From Colius striatus (taxonomy: Eukaryota > Chordata > Aves > Coliiformes > Coliidae), in assembly GCF_028858725.1 (NCBI RefSeq), contig NC_084790.1:5958001-6022000 (forward strand): DNA of 64,000 bases, given 5' to 3'. Positions 9,801-20,600 of the stretch are shown piece after piece. The position numbers and the translations under genes were made by a program. The notes below the pieces were generated by a model. The model was given only the letters and a program-made list of their open reading frames with translations, did no database searches and was not told the DNA's origin. Within the stretch, counting starts at the first letter, position 1. Each line of letters starts with the position of its first letter.

Positions 9801-12615
9801 AGAAATCCCTAACGGGTGGGTATTGAGAGAATGGGGCCAGTCTTTTTCCTGTGGTGGCCAGTGACAGGACAAGGGGTAACAGGCTCAAGTTGGAACACAG
9901 GAAGCTCCGCTGGAACACGAGGAGAAACTTCTTTGCTGTTGAGGTGAGGGAGCCCAAGGCACAGGCAGCCCAGGGAGGGTGTGGAGGCTCCTTCTCAGGA
10001 GGTTTCCAAACCCACCTGGACATGCTCCTGTGTGACCTGATTGAGGGGAACTTGCTTTAGGACGGAGTTGGACTGGATAAGCTCTGGAAGTCTCTTCCAA
10101 CCCCCACCATTCTGTGATTCTGTGACATGGCTCTTGTCTATTGTAACAGTGGTCTCCCTATTGCACCAGCCCCCTCCCTGTCTCACAGCCCCCTGACCGT
10201 AGAAGAGGTAGCTGAGCAGGGCGCGCAGGTCACGGTCGCCCGTCAGCCGGGCCACGGCCTCGCTGTGGCTGGTGGCTGCCATGCGGAAGACGGGTGAGAT
10301 CCAGTAGATGAGGCCGGTGCGGACAAGGACGGCGGCCACCCACTGGGGCACCATCTTCAGCAGCGCCAGCAGCGCCACGTGCCGTGAGGCCATCTGCGTG
10401 GGGACCATTCCGTGTCACCCAGGCCACTGCCACAGCCCTGCCACCACCACAGCTTCATGACTGTCACTGCCATGGCCCCAGCATCCCCTGTGTCCCCAGC
10501 ATCCATCCCCACCATGCCCAGCGCCTGTGTCCACACCACGACCATCACTCATATCTCCACCATGGCATCACACCTGTCCTCAATGCTCCTACAGCCCTTT
10601 CCCCATCATGACTGTCACCCACATCCCTATCATGACCATCACATTTGTCCCTGATGTTCCTACAGCCCTCTCCCCACCATGACCATCATCTGCGTCCCCA
10701 CCATGACCATCACACTTATCTTCACAACGTTACTACAGCCCCTTCCCCACCGTGACCATCACCTACATCCCCACCACCCCTCCCAGACCCATTGATGCCA
10801 CTACCATCCCCACATCCCAAGCTGGCCAGTCCAGCACCACACTCTGGGAACATGCTCTCACACAGGGGGTGGCATCCCCAAGGACCCACCTTGGAGAGCC
10901 TCATGAACTCCCTGATGGCTGCCTTCTCAGCCGGGAACTGCTCCTCCAGGGCAGCAGCAAAGGCAGCCTTGCCAGCACGGAGATGGTATCGGTGTGGGCC
11001 CAGGCTCACCTCGTCATAGGGGTCAGGCAGGCGCTGCCAGCACAGTTGCCCATCCGTCAGCTGGTCCAGCGCCACGCGCAGCATGCTGCCCTCGTGCATC
11101 TGCCCCACGTAGTGGATGCCTGCAGGATGGGGTTCAGGCAGAGGGGCTGCAGACAGGTCCATTCCCCCACAGAGACACGTGGCAGGAACCCCCAGGGTGG
11201 CAGGTGAGGAACTGTGTGTCTAACCACTGTCTGCTGTGGGAGGTGGCAGGGCCTGGGTTGGGTGCACAGCATGCACATAGACTGCACACAGACATGCTGC
11301 ATGCAAACGGCACGTGCACTGCATGCACACACTCTGCATGCAAACGGTGTGTGCCCCCGCAGCATGCTGCAAACACAACTGGTGTGCAGTGAGGGTGCTC
11401 ACTGCAAAATCACTACAGGTGCTGCATGCAGACAGCATGCACGCAAACGGCGCATGCAAGCAGGTCACACACAAAGGGCACATGCGCTGCAAAAACAGTG
11501 CAGGTGCTGCACCCGGCCAGTGAATGCAGTAACAGGAACGAGCTGATGGAACGCACAAGCAGGACACGCTGCACACACACAAGCAGTGCATGCAACACAT
11601 TGCAAACACATCCACCTGCAACACTGCCACACAGGGATGGATGCAGGTATGCAACCTGCCTGCAGGCACACAGCAGGGAAGGGAACACCTGCCCTGCCTG
11701 CACATCCCAAGCTACACCTGCATGCTGCCTGCACACACACACACATGCTGTCTGCACAGGGTTGCACACGGCTGCACACACACAGGCATACTGCACATAC
11801 CTGCATACCCCTGCACACACAGGCACATGCTCCCTGCACGCACCTGCACACAGAGGGATAGATGCTGCGTGCACACACAGGCACGTGCTGCCTGCACACA
11901 CGGGCACACACTGCCTGCACACATCTGCACACACACAGAGGCACATGCTGCGTGCACACAGAGGCACACACCTGCACATATCTGCACGCACAAAGCACAT
12001 GCTGCCTCCAAACACACAGGTACACGCTGCCTGCACACACAGGCACACACTTGCACATGGCTGCACACACAGAGGCATATACTGCCTGCACACATCTGCA
12101 CACACATAGGCACACGCTGCCTCCACACACAGGCACAGGGGGTGCCAAGGAGGGTCCTTACCCACATCAAACTCATTGCCCTGCTCCTGGAAGGTGTGGC
12201 AGCACCCGCCAGCCTGGTCATGCTGCTCCAGCACCAGCACCCGCTTGCCCGCTTTGGCCAGTGTGCCCGCTGCTGCCAGGCCCCCCATGCCGCTGCCGAT
12301 GACCACAGCATCCAGTTCCCGTGGCACCCGGCGGGCGCTGAAGCCTGCACACACACATGGGCCTCAGTCCCGGAGCATTGCAGGGATACAGACACGCAGC
12401 AGCACACCGAGCGCAGCGGGACAGGCAGACGGATGCGCCCAGCACTCACCCTGCTTCAGCACCTTGTCGCGGGCGCGCGGGTCCATCACCAGTGGCCGGG
12501 GGGGACCCGAAGGGGGCTGGGCAAAGGGGTTGCCAGCAGGAGCCAGGAGCCTGTAGGCCACCAGCCCCATCACTAGAGTGCCCACAGCCACCAGTAGCAG
12601 CAGCGTGGCCCACAT
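6802..12615 (-). CDS. All-trans-retinol 13,14-reductase-like FAD oxidoreductase (RETSAT paralogue)
   Basis: Eleven coding exons join in frame: 12615-12450, 12344-12162, 11119-10890, 10393-10198, 9194-8997, 8898-8773, 8497-8359, 8051-7942, 7755-7589, 7294-7135 and 6947-6802. They sum to 607 codons, close to the roughly 610 residues of RETSAT, with no stop or phase conflict. Residues 1-21 form a hydrophobic anchor ([14 protein letters not shown]...). The Rossmann FAD motif GSGMGG is at residues 72-77, followed by [16 protein letters not shown]. Later blocks match RETSAT closely: [62 protein letters not shown] and [16 protein letters not shown]. The family saturates the 13,14 double bond of all-trans-retinol at the ER/nuclear membrane. 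Canonical mammalian RETSAT lies elsewhere (human 2p11), so this is a second family member; substrate is not established from sequence. MWATLL was preferred as start to a non-ATG codon upstream in frame. Confidence 0.93.
8080..8335. repeat. Minisatellite, about 18-20 bp unit, RETSAT-like intron 7
   Basis: About a dozen tandem copies of ccctcaccctgcacacac lie between coding exons 7 and 8. The early copies are the most uniform. Confidence 0.9.
8530..8760. repeat. Degenerate minisatellite, RETSAT-like intron 6
   Basis: Repeats of ggggacactgaggacacc and ggatgctggggacac fill the intron between coding exons 6 and 7. Confidence 0.85.
9326..9470 (-). mobile_element. CR1 LINE 3' fragment
   Basis: The segment beginning cacagaatcatcatagaatc, followed by aagggttggaaggaacctct and gatcatccagtccaacccc, is the reverse complement of a CR1 3' end, including the ATTCTGTGAT-type terminal repeats. 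It is 5'-truncated, as is usual for avian CR1. It sits in intron 4 of the RETSAT-like gene. Confidence 0.85.
9603..10127 (+). mobile_element. CR1 LINE fragment, 3' half
   Basis: About 525 bases of CR1 on the plus strand. It holds the C-terminal reverse-transcriptase region (gggcctcatctggagtcctg, then gggccaccaagatgatcagg), the aggctgcccagg-type 3' UTR, and a typical end, cattctgtgattctgtgac. Its orientation is opposite to the CR1 piece just upstream, so the two truncated 5' ends face each other within RETSAT-like intron 4. Confidence 0.93.
10400..10790. repeat. Degenerate minisatellite, RETSAT-like intron 3
   Basis: Repeats of ccccaccatgaccatcac with interspersed tcctacagccctttcccc fill the intron between exons 3 and 4. 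Confidence 0.8.
11250..12135. repeat. CA-rich minisatellite, RETSAT-like intron 2
   Basis: Tandem tgcctgcacacacaggcaca units with variable length fill the 1-kb intron 2. They leave both strands open for long stretches; the 313-codon minus-strand frame over 11413-12354 is exon 2 read through this repeat. Confidence 0.9.
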
Positions 12616-12629
12616 GGCTGTCACTGTGC

Positions 12630-12860
12630 ACAGCACGCTATAGACACTGCACCGTATAGCCCAGGCAGCTTATAGCCAGAGGAGCTTAGCGACACGGCAC
12701 TTTATCACCACAGCAGCTTATAGTCACCACAGCTTAAAGCTACAGGAGCCTATAACAATGGCACCTTATGGCCACGGCATCCTAGAGCCATGGCATCTTA
12801 TAGTCACAGCACCCTATGGCTGAAGCACCTTGTAGTCACAGCACTGTAAGGCCGCAGCTC
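12630..12860. repeat. Tandem TATA-like repeat upstream of RETSAT-like start codon
   Basis: About eleven degenerate units of 18-22 bp, of the form cagcttatagccacag or catcttatagtcacagcacc, begin just upstream of the ATG. Read on the gene's strand many units contain CTATAAG or a close variant. The position fits a promoter, but whether the repeat does anything is unknown. Confidence 0.8.
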
Positions 12861-13039
12861 AGGGCTGAGCAGTCACAGAGGAGGGTCCCAGGGTGGGTAT
12901 CCCCCCCGCCCCAAGCCTCCTTGGTGACAGTGCTGGGATGTGGCAGGACATGGGCCAAACCCTGGGGTGGCAAGAGGCATGCACATGTGTGTGGGTGGTG
13001 CATGAGGGATGCATGGTGCTGCTACGAGGGGAGCTGCAG

Positions 13040-13480
13040 ACACACGTGTGCTTGCACACAAGCAGCCATGCAAACACATACACAGCCACATGCATGTGGG
13101 AAAGCATGTACCCACCTCCACACCTGTGCAATCAAACTGTACACACACACACACAGGCAAACACATGGACCTTCAACACGCACATGCACCCACACATTCT
13201 TCTGTGCAAACACATCCACACCTCTTTCCCACGCACCCCATTGTGCAAACACATTGCACACTCTTACCCCCTGCCCACGCTCCCCCTTGCCCACCCACGC
13301 GTGCCCACCCCTCCAGCGCCCCAGCTGCAGCGCCTGCAGCTCTGCTGACCTCTCCCGGCAGCACCAAGCAAGGGCCTGTGCGTGCAAAGTCACACACACA
13401 TGCACCCCAACACACACAAACAACTCCCTGACCGCACCCCCAAACCCGCACCCCCCCAGGCACCCACAACCACCAAACCC
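13040..13480. repeat. CA-rich low-complexity stretch between MPP2 and the RETSAT-like gene
   Basis: Irregular cacacacgcacatg-type sequence grading into C-rich sequence. I see no coding exon in 12,640-14,660 on either strand; the right part is MPP2 3' UTR. Confidence 0.7.
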
Positions 13481-13702
13481 CAGAAACAGACATATCTGCA
13501 CGTCACATGCTCAACCAGCCCCACACAGACCCCCCCCAGCACCAAACCGGGGCAAAACACAGATTTCCAGAGAAACCCCTCGGTGCTGGCTGTGTGGGCA
13601 GGGGGGGCACAGGAGACCCCAAGTGACCCCGGTGCCGCTGTGTCCCCAGCCCGTACCCCCTCCACTCGTAGGACACGGAACCCTCCCTCAGCTTTTCTCT
13701 CC

Positions 13703-13708
13703 TTTAAT
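13703..13708 (-). terminator. Probable MPP2 poly(A) signal (ATTAAA)
   Basis: Plus-strand tttaat reads ATTAAA on the MPP2 strand, about 960 bases past the stop codon. This implies a 3' UTR of about 1 kb. The plus-strand AATAAA overlapping it has no plus-strand gene to serve. Confidence 0.5.
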
Positions 13709-14668
13709 AAAAGTCACAGCAAAGTACCAAAAAGGAACAACCCAGGGGCAGGGGGAGGAGGGAGGGGGCGGGAGGGAGGGGGACAGCACACCCCACCGAC
13801 ACTGGAGCACAGGGGGGTGTGTGCACACCTGCACGTGTGTGCCCCACACTCCTGTGTCCCGGTCCCATGGCAGCCCCCTTCCACGACAGCCTCAGCAACA
13901 CCCCAGTGAGGTCCCAGCCTCAGCCTTCCGCCCCCGGGTTAATTAGGGGTTAATTACAGGGCCAGATACACACGGGCAGGGAGTGTCTCGGAGGTTATTG
14001 CTACCAGGGAAGGGTGATGGCTGGGCACGAAGGACAAGTAGGGACCCCCATCCTGGAAGGGTGAGAGGGAGTCCCCAGGGGGTGCAGCCTGGGGGTGGGA
14101 AAAGACAGGACTTCTGGGTCTAGGGCAGCTGAGGGGGCTCCATCCGAGTGTGACCCACCCTCAGCCCTGGGGGTCCTGTTCAGGCGCTACACCCTGGGGT
14201 GGGGAAACTGAGGCACAGCGTGGGTATCCCCATTGGGAAACTGACACATGGGACTACAGGGGGCCAGAGCCACAGCATGCTGGAGGAGCTCACTCATCCC
14301 CTGTCCCCCAGCTCGCAGCAACCCTGGCAAAGGGCACAGGCTCCCAGGACAGTATGGGGAGGGGGGTGAGGTTTTGGCAGTGAACTAGCTGTGTGGGTGC
14401 TGGGCATTGCGGGGGCACTCTGTCCCACCCCTCGGACCCCACTGGCCACTTCTGCCCCTCCCCATAAATCTGGGGCTGGGTAGGAGGGAGAGAGGGGCCA
14501 GGCTTGGGCGAGGGGAACTCTGCAGAGAGCCAGACCCCCAGTGCTGAGCACGGCAAGCTCATCACAGCAGTGAGTGAGACAGCAGGAGCACAACCACCCT
14601 CCTCCCCCACAGCCCTCCCGGCCAGGCTGGGGATGGGGGGCAGAGGGGTGAGGACCCCTGAGGGGGCC

Positions 14669-17600
14669 CTAGTAGACCCAGCTGACGGGCACCCACTGGG
14701 GCTGGGCACGCAGGCGCTCCATGGCCTCCCGCAGCCGCCCAAAGGTGCGCTCCAAGTCGTCGTTGGTCAGGCTGAGATCGAAGTAGTGGCCGTAACCGCG
14801 CTGGATGCGGCTGCTCTCCTCCACCGTCCGCTTGGCATCGGCCTCCTGTCCCCACACAAGCACTGCCTCAGTTTCCCCATCGCTCCCCGTGCTCCCCACC
14901 CCCGCCCTGGGGAGGGGACGGGAGGGGACCCACCGTCAGCTGCTTGGTGGCCACGCCGCTCTCCAGCGCTGCCCGGTTCATGGCCCGCAGCGTCTCCGGG
15001 TCGGGGGCTTCGATGAAGACCACATATGGCACAAATTCAGCCGTTCTCAGCACCTTCACTGCCTGGGTGGGAGGGGAGGGAAAGGTGCTGAGCCCCAGGG
15101 AGGGCAGGGGGGCAGCCCCAGTCACCCCATTCTTGGCAGGGTGTGTGTCCTCCAGGTGCTCTACCTGGGGGTTGACGTCCAGGATGCACATCTTGCCAGC
15201 CTCCACCACGGCGCGGATGGAGTCGATCTTGGTGCCGTAGAGGTTGCCCTCGTACTCGCCGTGCTCCAGGTACCGCCCTGCCTTGACGTCCGCCTCCATC
15301 TCAGCCCGCGACACGAAGCGGTACCCGTGCCCGTCTTTCTCGCTCTCCTTCGGCTTCCGTGACGTGTCTGCCGGGGACGGCCCGTCAGTGCCACCCCCCC
15401 GACCCTCACGTCCCACCCTGGGGGGTGCCCACGGGGACCTCCATGGGGCTCTGAGGCTGCACTGCGCACTCAGGGGTGCTGCGCTCACCCGCTGCCAGCC
15501 AGGCTGGGCTTGGCAGGGGCGGGGATGCCAGGAATGGGACAGCGATGCTGGCATGGCCACAGGGACACTCACAGGGGATGGTGGTGCCATAGCGCGCCTG
15601 GTCCGACATGATGAGCTTGTTCTTGAGGCTGCGTCGCCCCACGCCCTGGGCGCCGATGAGCACCAGGGTTTTCCGGCGGAAAGGGGGCATGCGTGCCACC
15701 TCTTCATAGATCAGCAGCTCGTGGCGGTCAAACTCTGGGCAAGGGACACAGCTGTCACCCATGGCTGGGACCCTAAATCTACAGGGACTCCAGGACACTG
15801 CATCTCCTAAGTGCCACCATGAGCCTGCCATAGGCACAGCCTGGGGACTGTCCCCTCTTCCCTGGGGGGATGCCAGTTGGGGACACTCACCAGCATTCTT
15901 CGTTGTCAGGTACATCATCCTCTTCTTCCTCTTCCCACTGAGGCTGCCACACAGGGCTCCTGCTGAGGGCACGGGGGCTGGCTGAGCTGGGGATGGGGAC
16001 AGGGACAGTGCCGTGGCACAGGGACAGTGCCATGGGAACTGGGACTTGCTGCAGGGACAGTGCCATGGGACTCTGGGAACTGGGGATCTGGCACAGGGGC
16101 AGTGCCATGGGATGGGTACAGCACTCAGGGAACTGGGGACCTGGCACAGGGGCAGTGCCATGGGATGGGTACAGCACTCAGGGAACTGGGGACCTGGCAC
16201 AGGGGCAGTGCCATGGGGTGGGTACAGCACCCAGGGAACTGGGGACCTGGCACAGGGGCAGTGCCATGGGATGGTGACATCACCCTGGGAATTTGGAACC
16301 CATCACAGGGGCAGTACTATGGGATGGGGACAACACCCTGGGAATTGGGGTCATTGTCACTGAGGACCTGCCATGCTCCCCCCTGGGAGGCGACGACCCC
16401 TCCCCAGGGCCATGTCCTCGCCATGGGGTGGGCAGGGCGGGCCGTACCGGAGCCAGGGGCCACCTCTGCATCCCGCTTGACGAAGGCCTTGCGCTTCTCC
16501 TCCAGCAGCTGGCTGGGCACCAGCCCCGCGCTGCCCCCCTCCACGTGGCACGCCTGGAGGGATAGTGATGTGCATGGGGACCCTAGCCCCACAGAGACCC
16601 CCCAGCTCCACAGGCACACCCCACTTCCCCCCCCACACAACTCCCACAGCCTCCTCCCACTTGCACAGGGACCCAGGTCCCAGCGACACCCCCACACACA
16701 CTTCCAGGGATTCTCCCCAGCTCCAGGGACTCTCCTCAGCTCGCAGGGAAACTCCTGACCCTCAGTGGACCCCAGCTGCCAGAGAACCCCCCAGGAGGGG
16801 AGCAAAGGGCCAGGACATTCCCCGAGGTCCCTCCCGACCTGCCACCAGTTGGGGTCGTCCTGGTTGACGATCTGCAGCAGGTCACCAGCAGCGAACTTGA
16901 GACCAGCTTCCTTGCAGGGGATGAGGCTGTCGGTGGCTGGGTCGTAGTCGAAGTGGCACTTGACAAAGACCTGGAGATGGGGGGGTCAGCGGCGGGGCGG
17001 GGTGGTGCGGGGCAGGAGGGGCACTCCACATCGCCTGAGCGGGCTCAACCTCCCGCAGCGTGCCGGGGGGAAACGCAGGGGCTGTTCCACGCGCTCACAC
17101 ACACACGCACACACAGACACACGCGTGTGCATCCCGCTACGCCCCGCCCCCGTCCCGGAGCCGCGTCGCCGCCCCGCGCAGCCACGCACGCACCGCACCC
17201 GCGCACACGCACGCGGCAGCGGCAGCCGCCGCCGCGCCCCACAGCGCGCCCACGCACAGCCCCACGCACAGCCCCACGCCCACGCACAGGCACACGCAGG
17301 CGGCCAGCGCCGCCGCCGCCGCGCCCGCGATGGCGCACATGTGTGCGGGGCAGCCGCGCACACGCACTCGCGCGCACTCACACGCCGCACCGCGCGCGGT
17401 GCCCGCCCGCGGGAGCCCTGCGCCACGCCCGTGGCTACAGCCAGGGGCCCCGGGGCGAGCACGGCCCGGCGCGGGGACACGCCGTGCCAGGGACGCGGTG
17501 ACAGCGCTGCTTTGTCCCCACAGAGCCAGGATGACGGAGGCCGCCTGTGAGGAGGTGGCACGGGGAGGGGAGGGGAGGGGAGGGGAGGGGAAGGGGGGCA

Positions 17601-20600
17601 CGGGGCACCCTTTGCATCCCCGGGTCTTGCTATGGGGATGGGGACGGCGACAGGACAGGTGCCACTACAGCTAGATGCCCTCACCAGTGCTGGGGCTGCG
17701 CTGGCATGGGGCACAGGGGCACAGAGCAAGTCCCTACAGAAGTGAAGGTACCATAAGGAGGGGCCACAGGGGCATGGGGGGCACAGGGCAAGTCCCTACG
17801 GGACCATGAAGAGGGGGCACAAGGGGACAGAGGGTTGTGAGGCTCAGGGGACACATGGGGATATGAGATCCAGGGACCATGGGGCAGGTGAGTGTGGGGC
17901 AGGGAGACAAGGGACATATGAGCAGGGAAGGTTGGGGGGTGGCATGGGGACGACACGGGGACACTAAGGTGGGAGGGTACAGCGGTGGAAGAGGACCCAT
18001 GTGTGGGGGACGAGGGAGCCCTGGGCAGGGTGCTGGGTGTGGGATGCAGCTGGGGGAGTCAGGGGGGAGTGGGGCCGGTACCTGGCGCGGCGGGTGAGGC
18101 TCCTGGTAGCTGGGCAGGATCTTGAGGACGACGCTGCCGCTGGCGTGGCGCAGGCTGTCCTGCAGCGCCCGCGGGTCGCTGCCCACCTCCTGCCCATTCA
18201 CCTCCCGGATGACGTCTCCCACGTGCAGCAGCCCCTGCTGCGCCACCATCCCCCCGTGCAGGATGCGGGCGATCACCAGCTCCCCCCGCTCCACCCGGAA
18301 CGTCACCCCCTGGGGACATGGCCCCTCCTCAGCCCCTTGGCACCAGCCCCACTGCCACCACCCATGACACTGACCCAGTGCCCTCCAGGCACCCTCCCAG
18401 CAATGCCCTAGTGCCCCACAGCACCCCAGCACCAGCTCAGCACCCTGCAACATCCCAGCACCCCATAATGCCCCAGCACCCCACAATGCCTCCAGCACCC
18501 CACAATACCCTCAGCAACGCCCCCAGCACCCTGCATGCCAATACCCTGCACGCTAATGCCGCCAGTGTCCCCAGCACCTCACAATGCCCCGGTTCCCTGC
18601 AGCACCACAGCAAGTCACAATGCCCCTACTGTCCCCAGCACCCCATAATGCCCCCAGCACTCTCCCATGCAAAGGGTCAGGGTCCCCAGCACCCGGTCAT
18701 GCCCCAGCACCCTGCAGCACTCCAGCACCCTGCAATGCCAATGGCCTCAGCATGCTGCAATGTCCCAGCAGCCAGTGATGCTCACAGTGTCCCCAGCACC
18801 CTGCAGTGTACCCGCCGTGCCCCTGGCTCAGGCTCACCAGGTTCTCGCCAGCTGCCTTGCGGATGCCCACCATGCGCACAGCATCAGGGGGCACAGGCTG
18901 GCTGTTGAAAGCTGGGTCCAGGCCAGGGCTGGGTGGGGGTGTCTCATAGCTCTTGGAGGCCACCGAGTCGTGGGTCTCCAGCAGGGACTGCAACACACAG
19001 GTGTAGGGGGTTGCTGTCACACCCGTCACACACCACCCCGCACACGCCTGGGCCTTGCACAGCCCACCTGGAAGTGGGGCTCACGCAGGATGCGGGTCAG
19101 CTCGGCTGCCGCCCCGTCCCGCCGTGCCAGGTGCCCGATGTCACGCAGGATCTCCTGCACCAGCTCCAGGTTGTTGTCCCTCACTGCCTCCAGCTTCCGC
19201 TCCTCCAGCCGCTCGTGGGCCTGGGGCAAGTGGGCCAGGGGTTAGGGACTGTGGGCAAGTCTCTGACATGGACGAGTCTCTGGTGTGACCCAGCATGCAC
19301 ACGCATGAGCACACACAGCATACGAGCACAGACGTGCCCTTTGCACATGCACACACACCACCCACCCCCTCAAACCTGCCCTTTTCAATGCACACACAGG
19401 CACAGCTTCAAGTACATGGTCATGCATACAAATGCACGTGTGTGCACGCCCTTGCACTCCCATCGCTGCAGCAAGGTGTGCACACACATGCTGCTGCACC
19501 GCTGTGTGCATGTGCATATACACATACGCACTGGCAAACATGCAGGACGTGGGGCTGGCCACACGCACCCCATTGACACAGACATCAGGTGATAGGCACA
19601 CACAGACGCACGCAAGCACTCATGCACACCCAGCTGCACGCACACCATGAGGGGCACTGCACACCCAGCACCCTCCCCACCCCGTCCCTGTGCAGGCAGA
19701 GCTACCCCTCACCCCTGCACAAAAACACCTGCAGCCTCACATGCACAGGCGCACATGTATGCACATGCAAACACACATGCACACACACGTGTATGCTTGT
19801 GCACACAGACAGCTCCCTGCATACATACACATGTGCAAGTGTAGATCCATGCATGCACATGCATACACACGCATGCACAGCATCTCTGCATGCACACGTG
19901 TGAACACACATCCATGTACAGACACACAGGTATGTGAGTGCACCCCTGCACATGCATCCCCACACACATGCATCCACATGCATGTTCAGCCACACAACAC
20001 AGGTACACAGGTGCATGCACACACACTGATGTGCCCATACACCCATGCCCACTCTTACACAAACACACCCTGCTCCCCCCTCCCCCTGTGCCCCACTCGC
20101 TGCTGCCTGCTGTGGTGTTCCCACGGTGCTGCACCTTGGCCAAGGACCTCACGATTGGGCTCTCCATGATGCCACGGAGGAAGATGAGGTCAAGGTCAGC
20201 AGCCCCTGGAGCACCAGGGAGCCCCATGAGGTTGTCCAGGACCTGTTGCATGGCTAGGGGGCACAGGGCCACGGGTGGAACATGGGGACATGGAGGAGGT
20301 GAGAGAGAGCAGGAGAGAGCAGAATGTGAGTGAAAGTCAAATGCAGCCAGGAGTGCACAGGCTCCCGCCATCCTGCCCCATTTGCCCCAGGGTTTCCCAA
20401 TTATGGGACCTGGCAGGGAACGTGGGGATGGTGTGGGGGGATGGTGTGGGGGTCTGTGGGAGCAGAGACACCCTCTATCATCCAACAGAAAGGATAGACA
20501 AACTGACATGCCCTGCAGCACCATCACCTTGCCATGCCTGCCCAGGGGGGGGCTACAGGACACCACAGCCCCTGGTGGGAAGTAGCCCCCCAACACCTTG

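Noticed and set aside
11413-12354. 313-codon minus-strand frame with a FAD motif at its start
   Set aside because: Only the first 61 codons are RETSAT-like exon 2; the rest is read-through into the intron repeat past a good GTAAGG donor.
13701-13710. Plus-strand AATAAA as the end of a plus-strand gene
   Set aside because: No plus-strand exon lies upstream; the reverse strand offers ATTAAA for MPP2.
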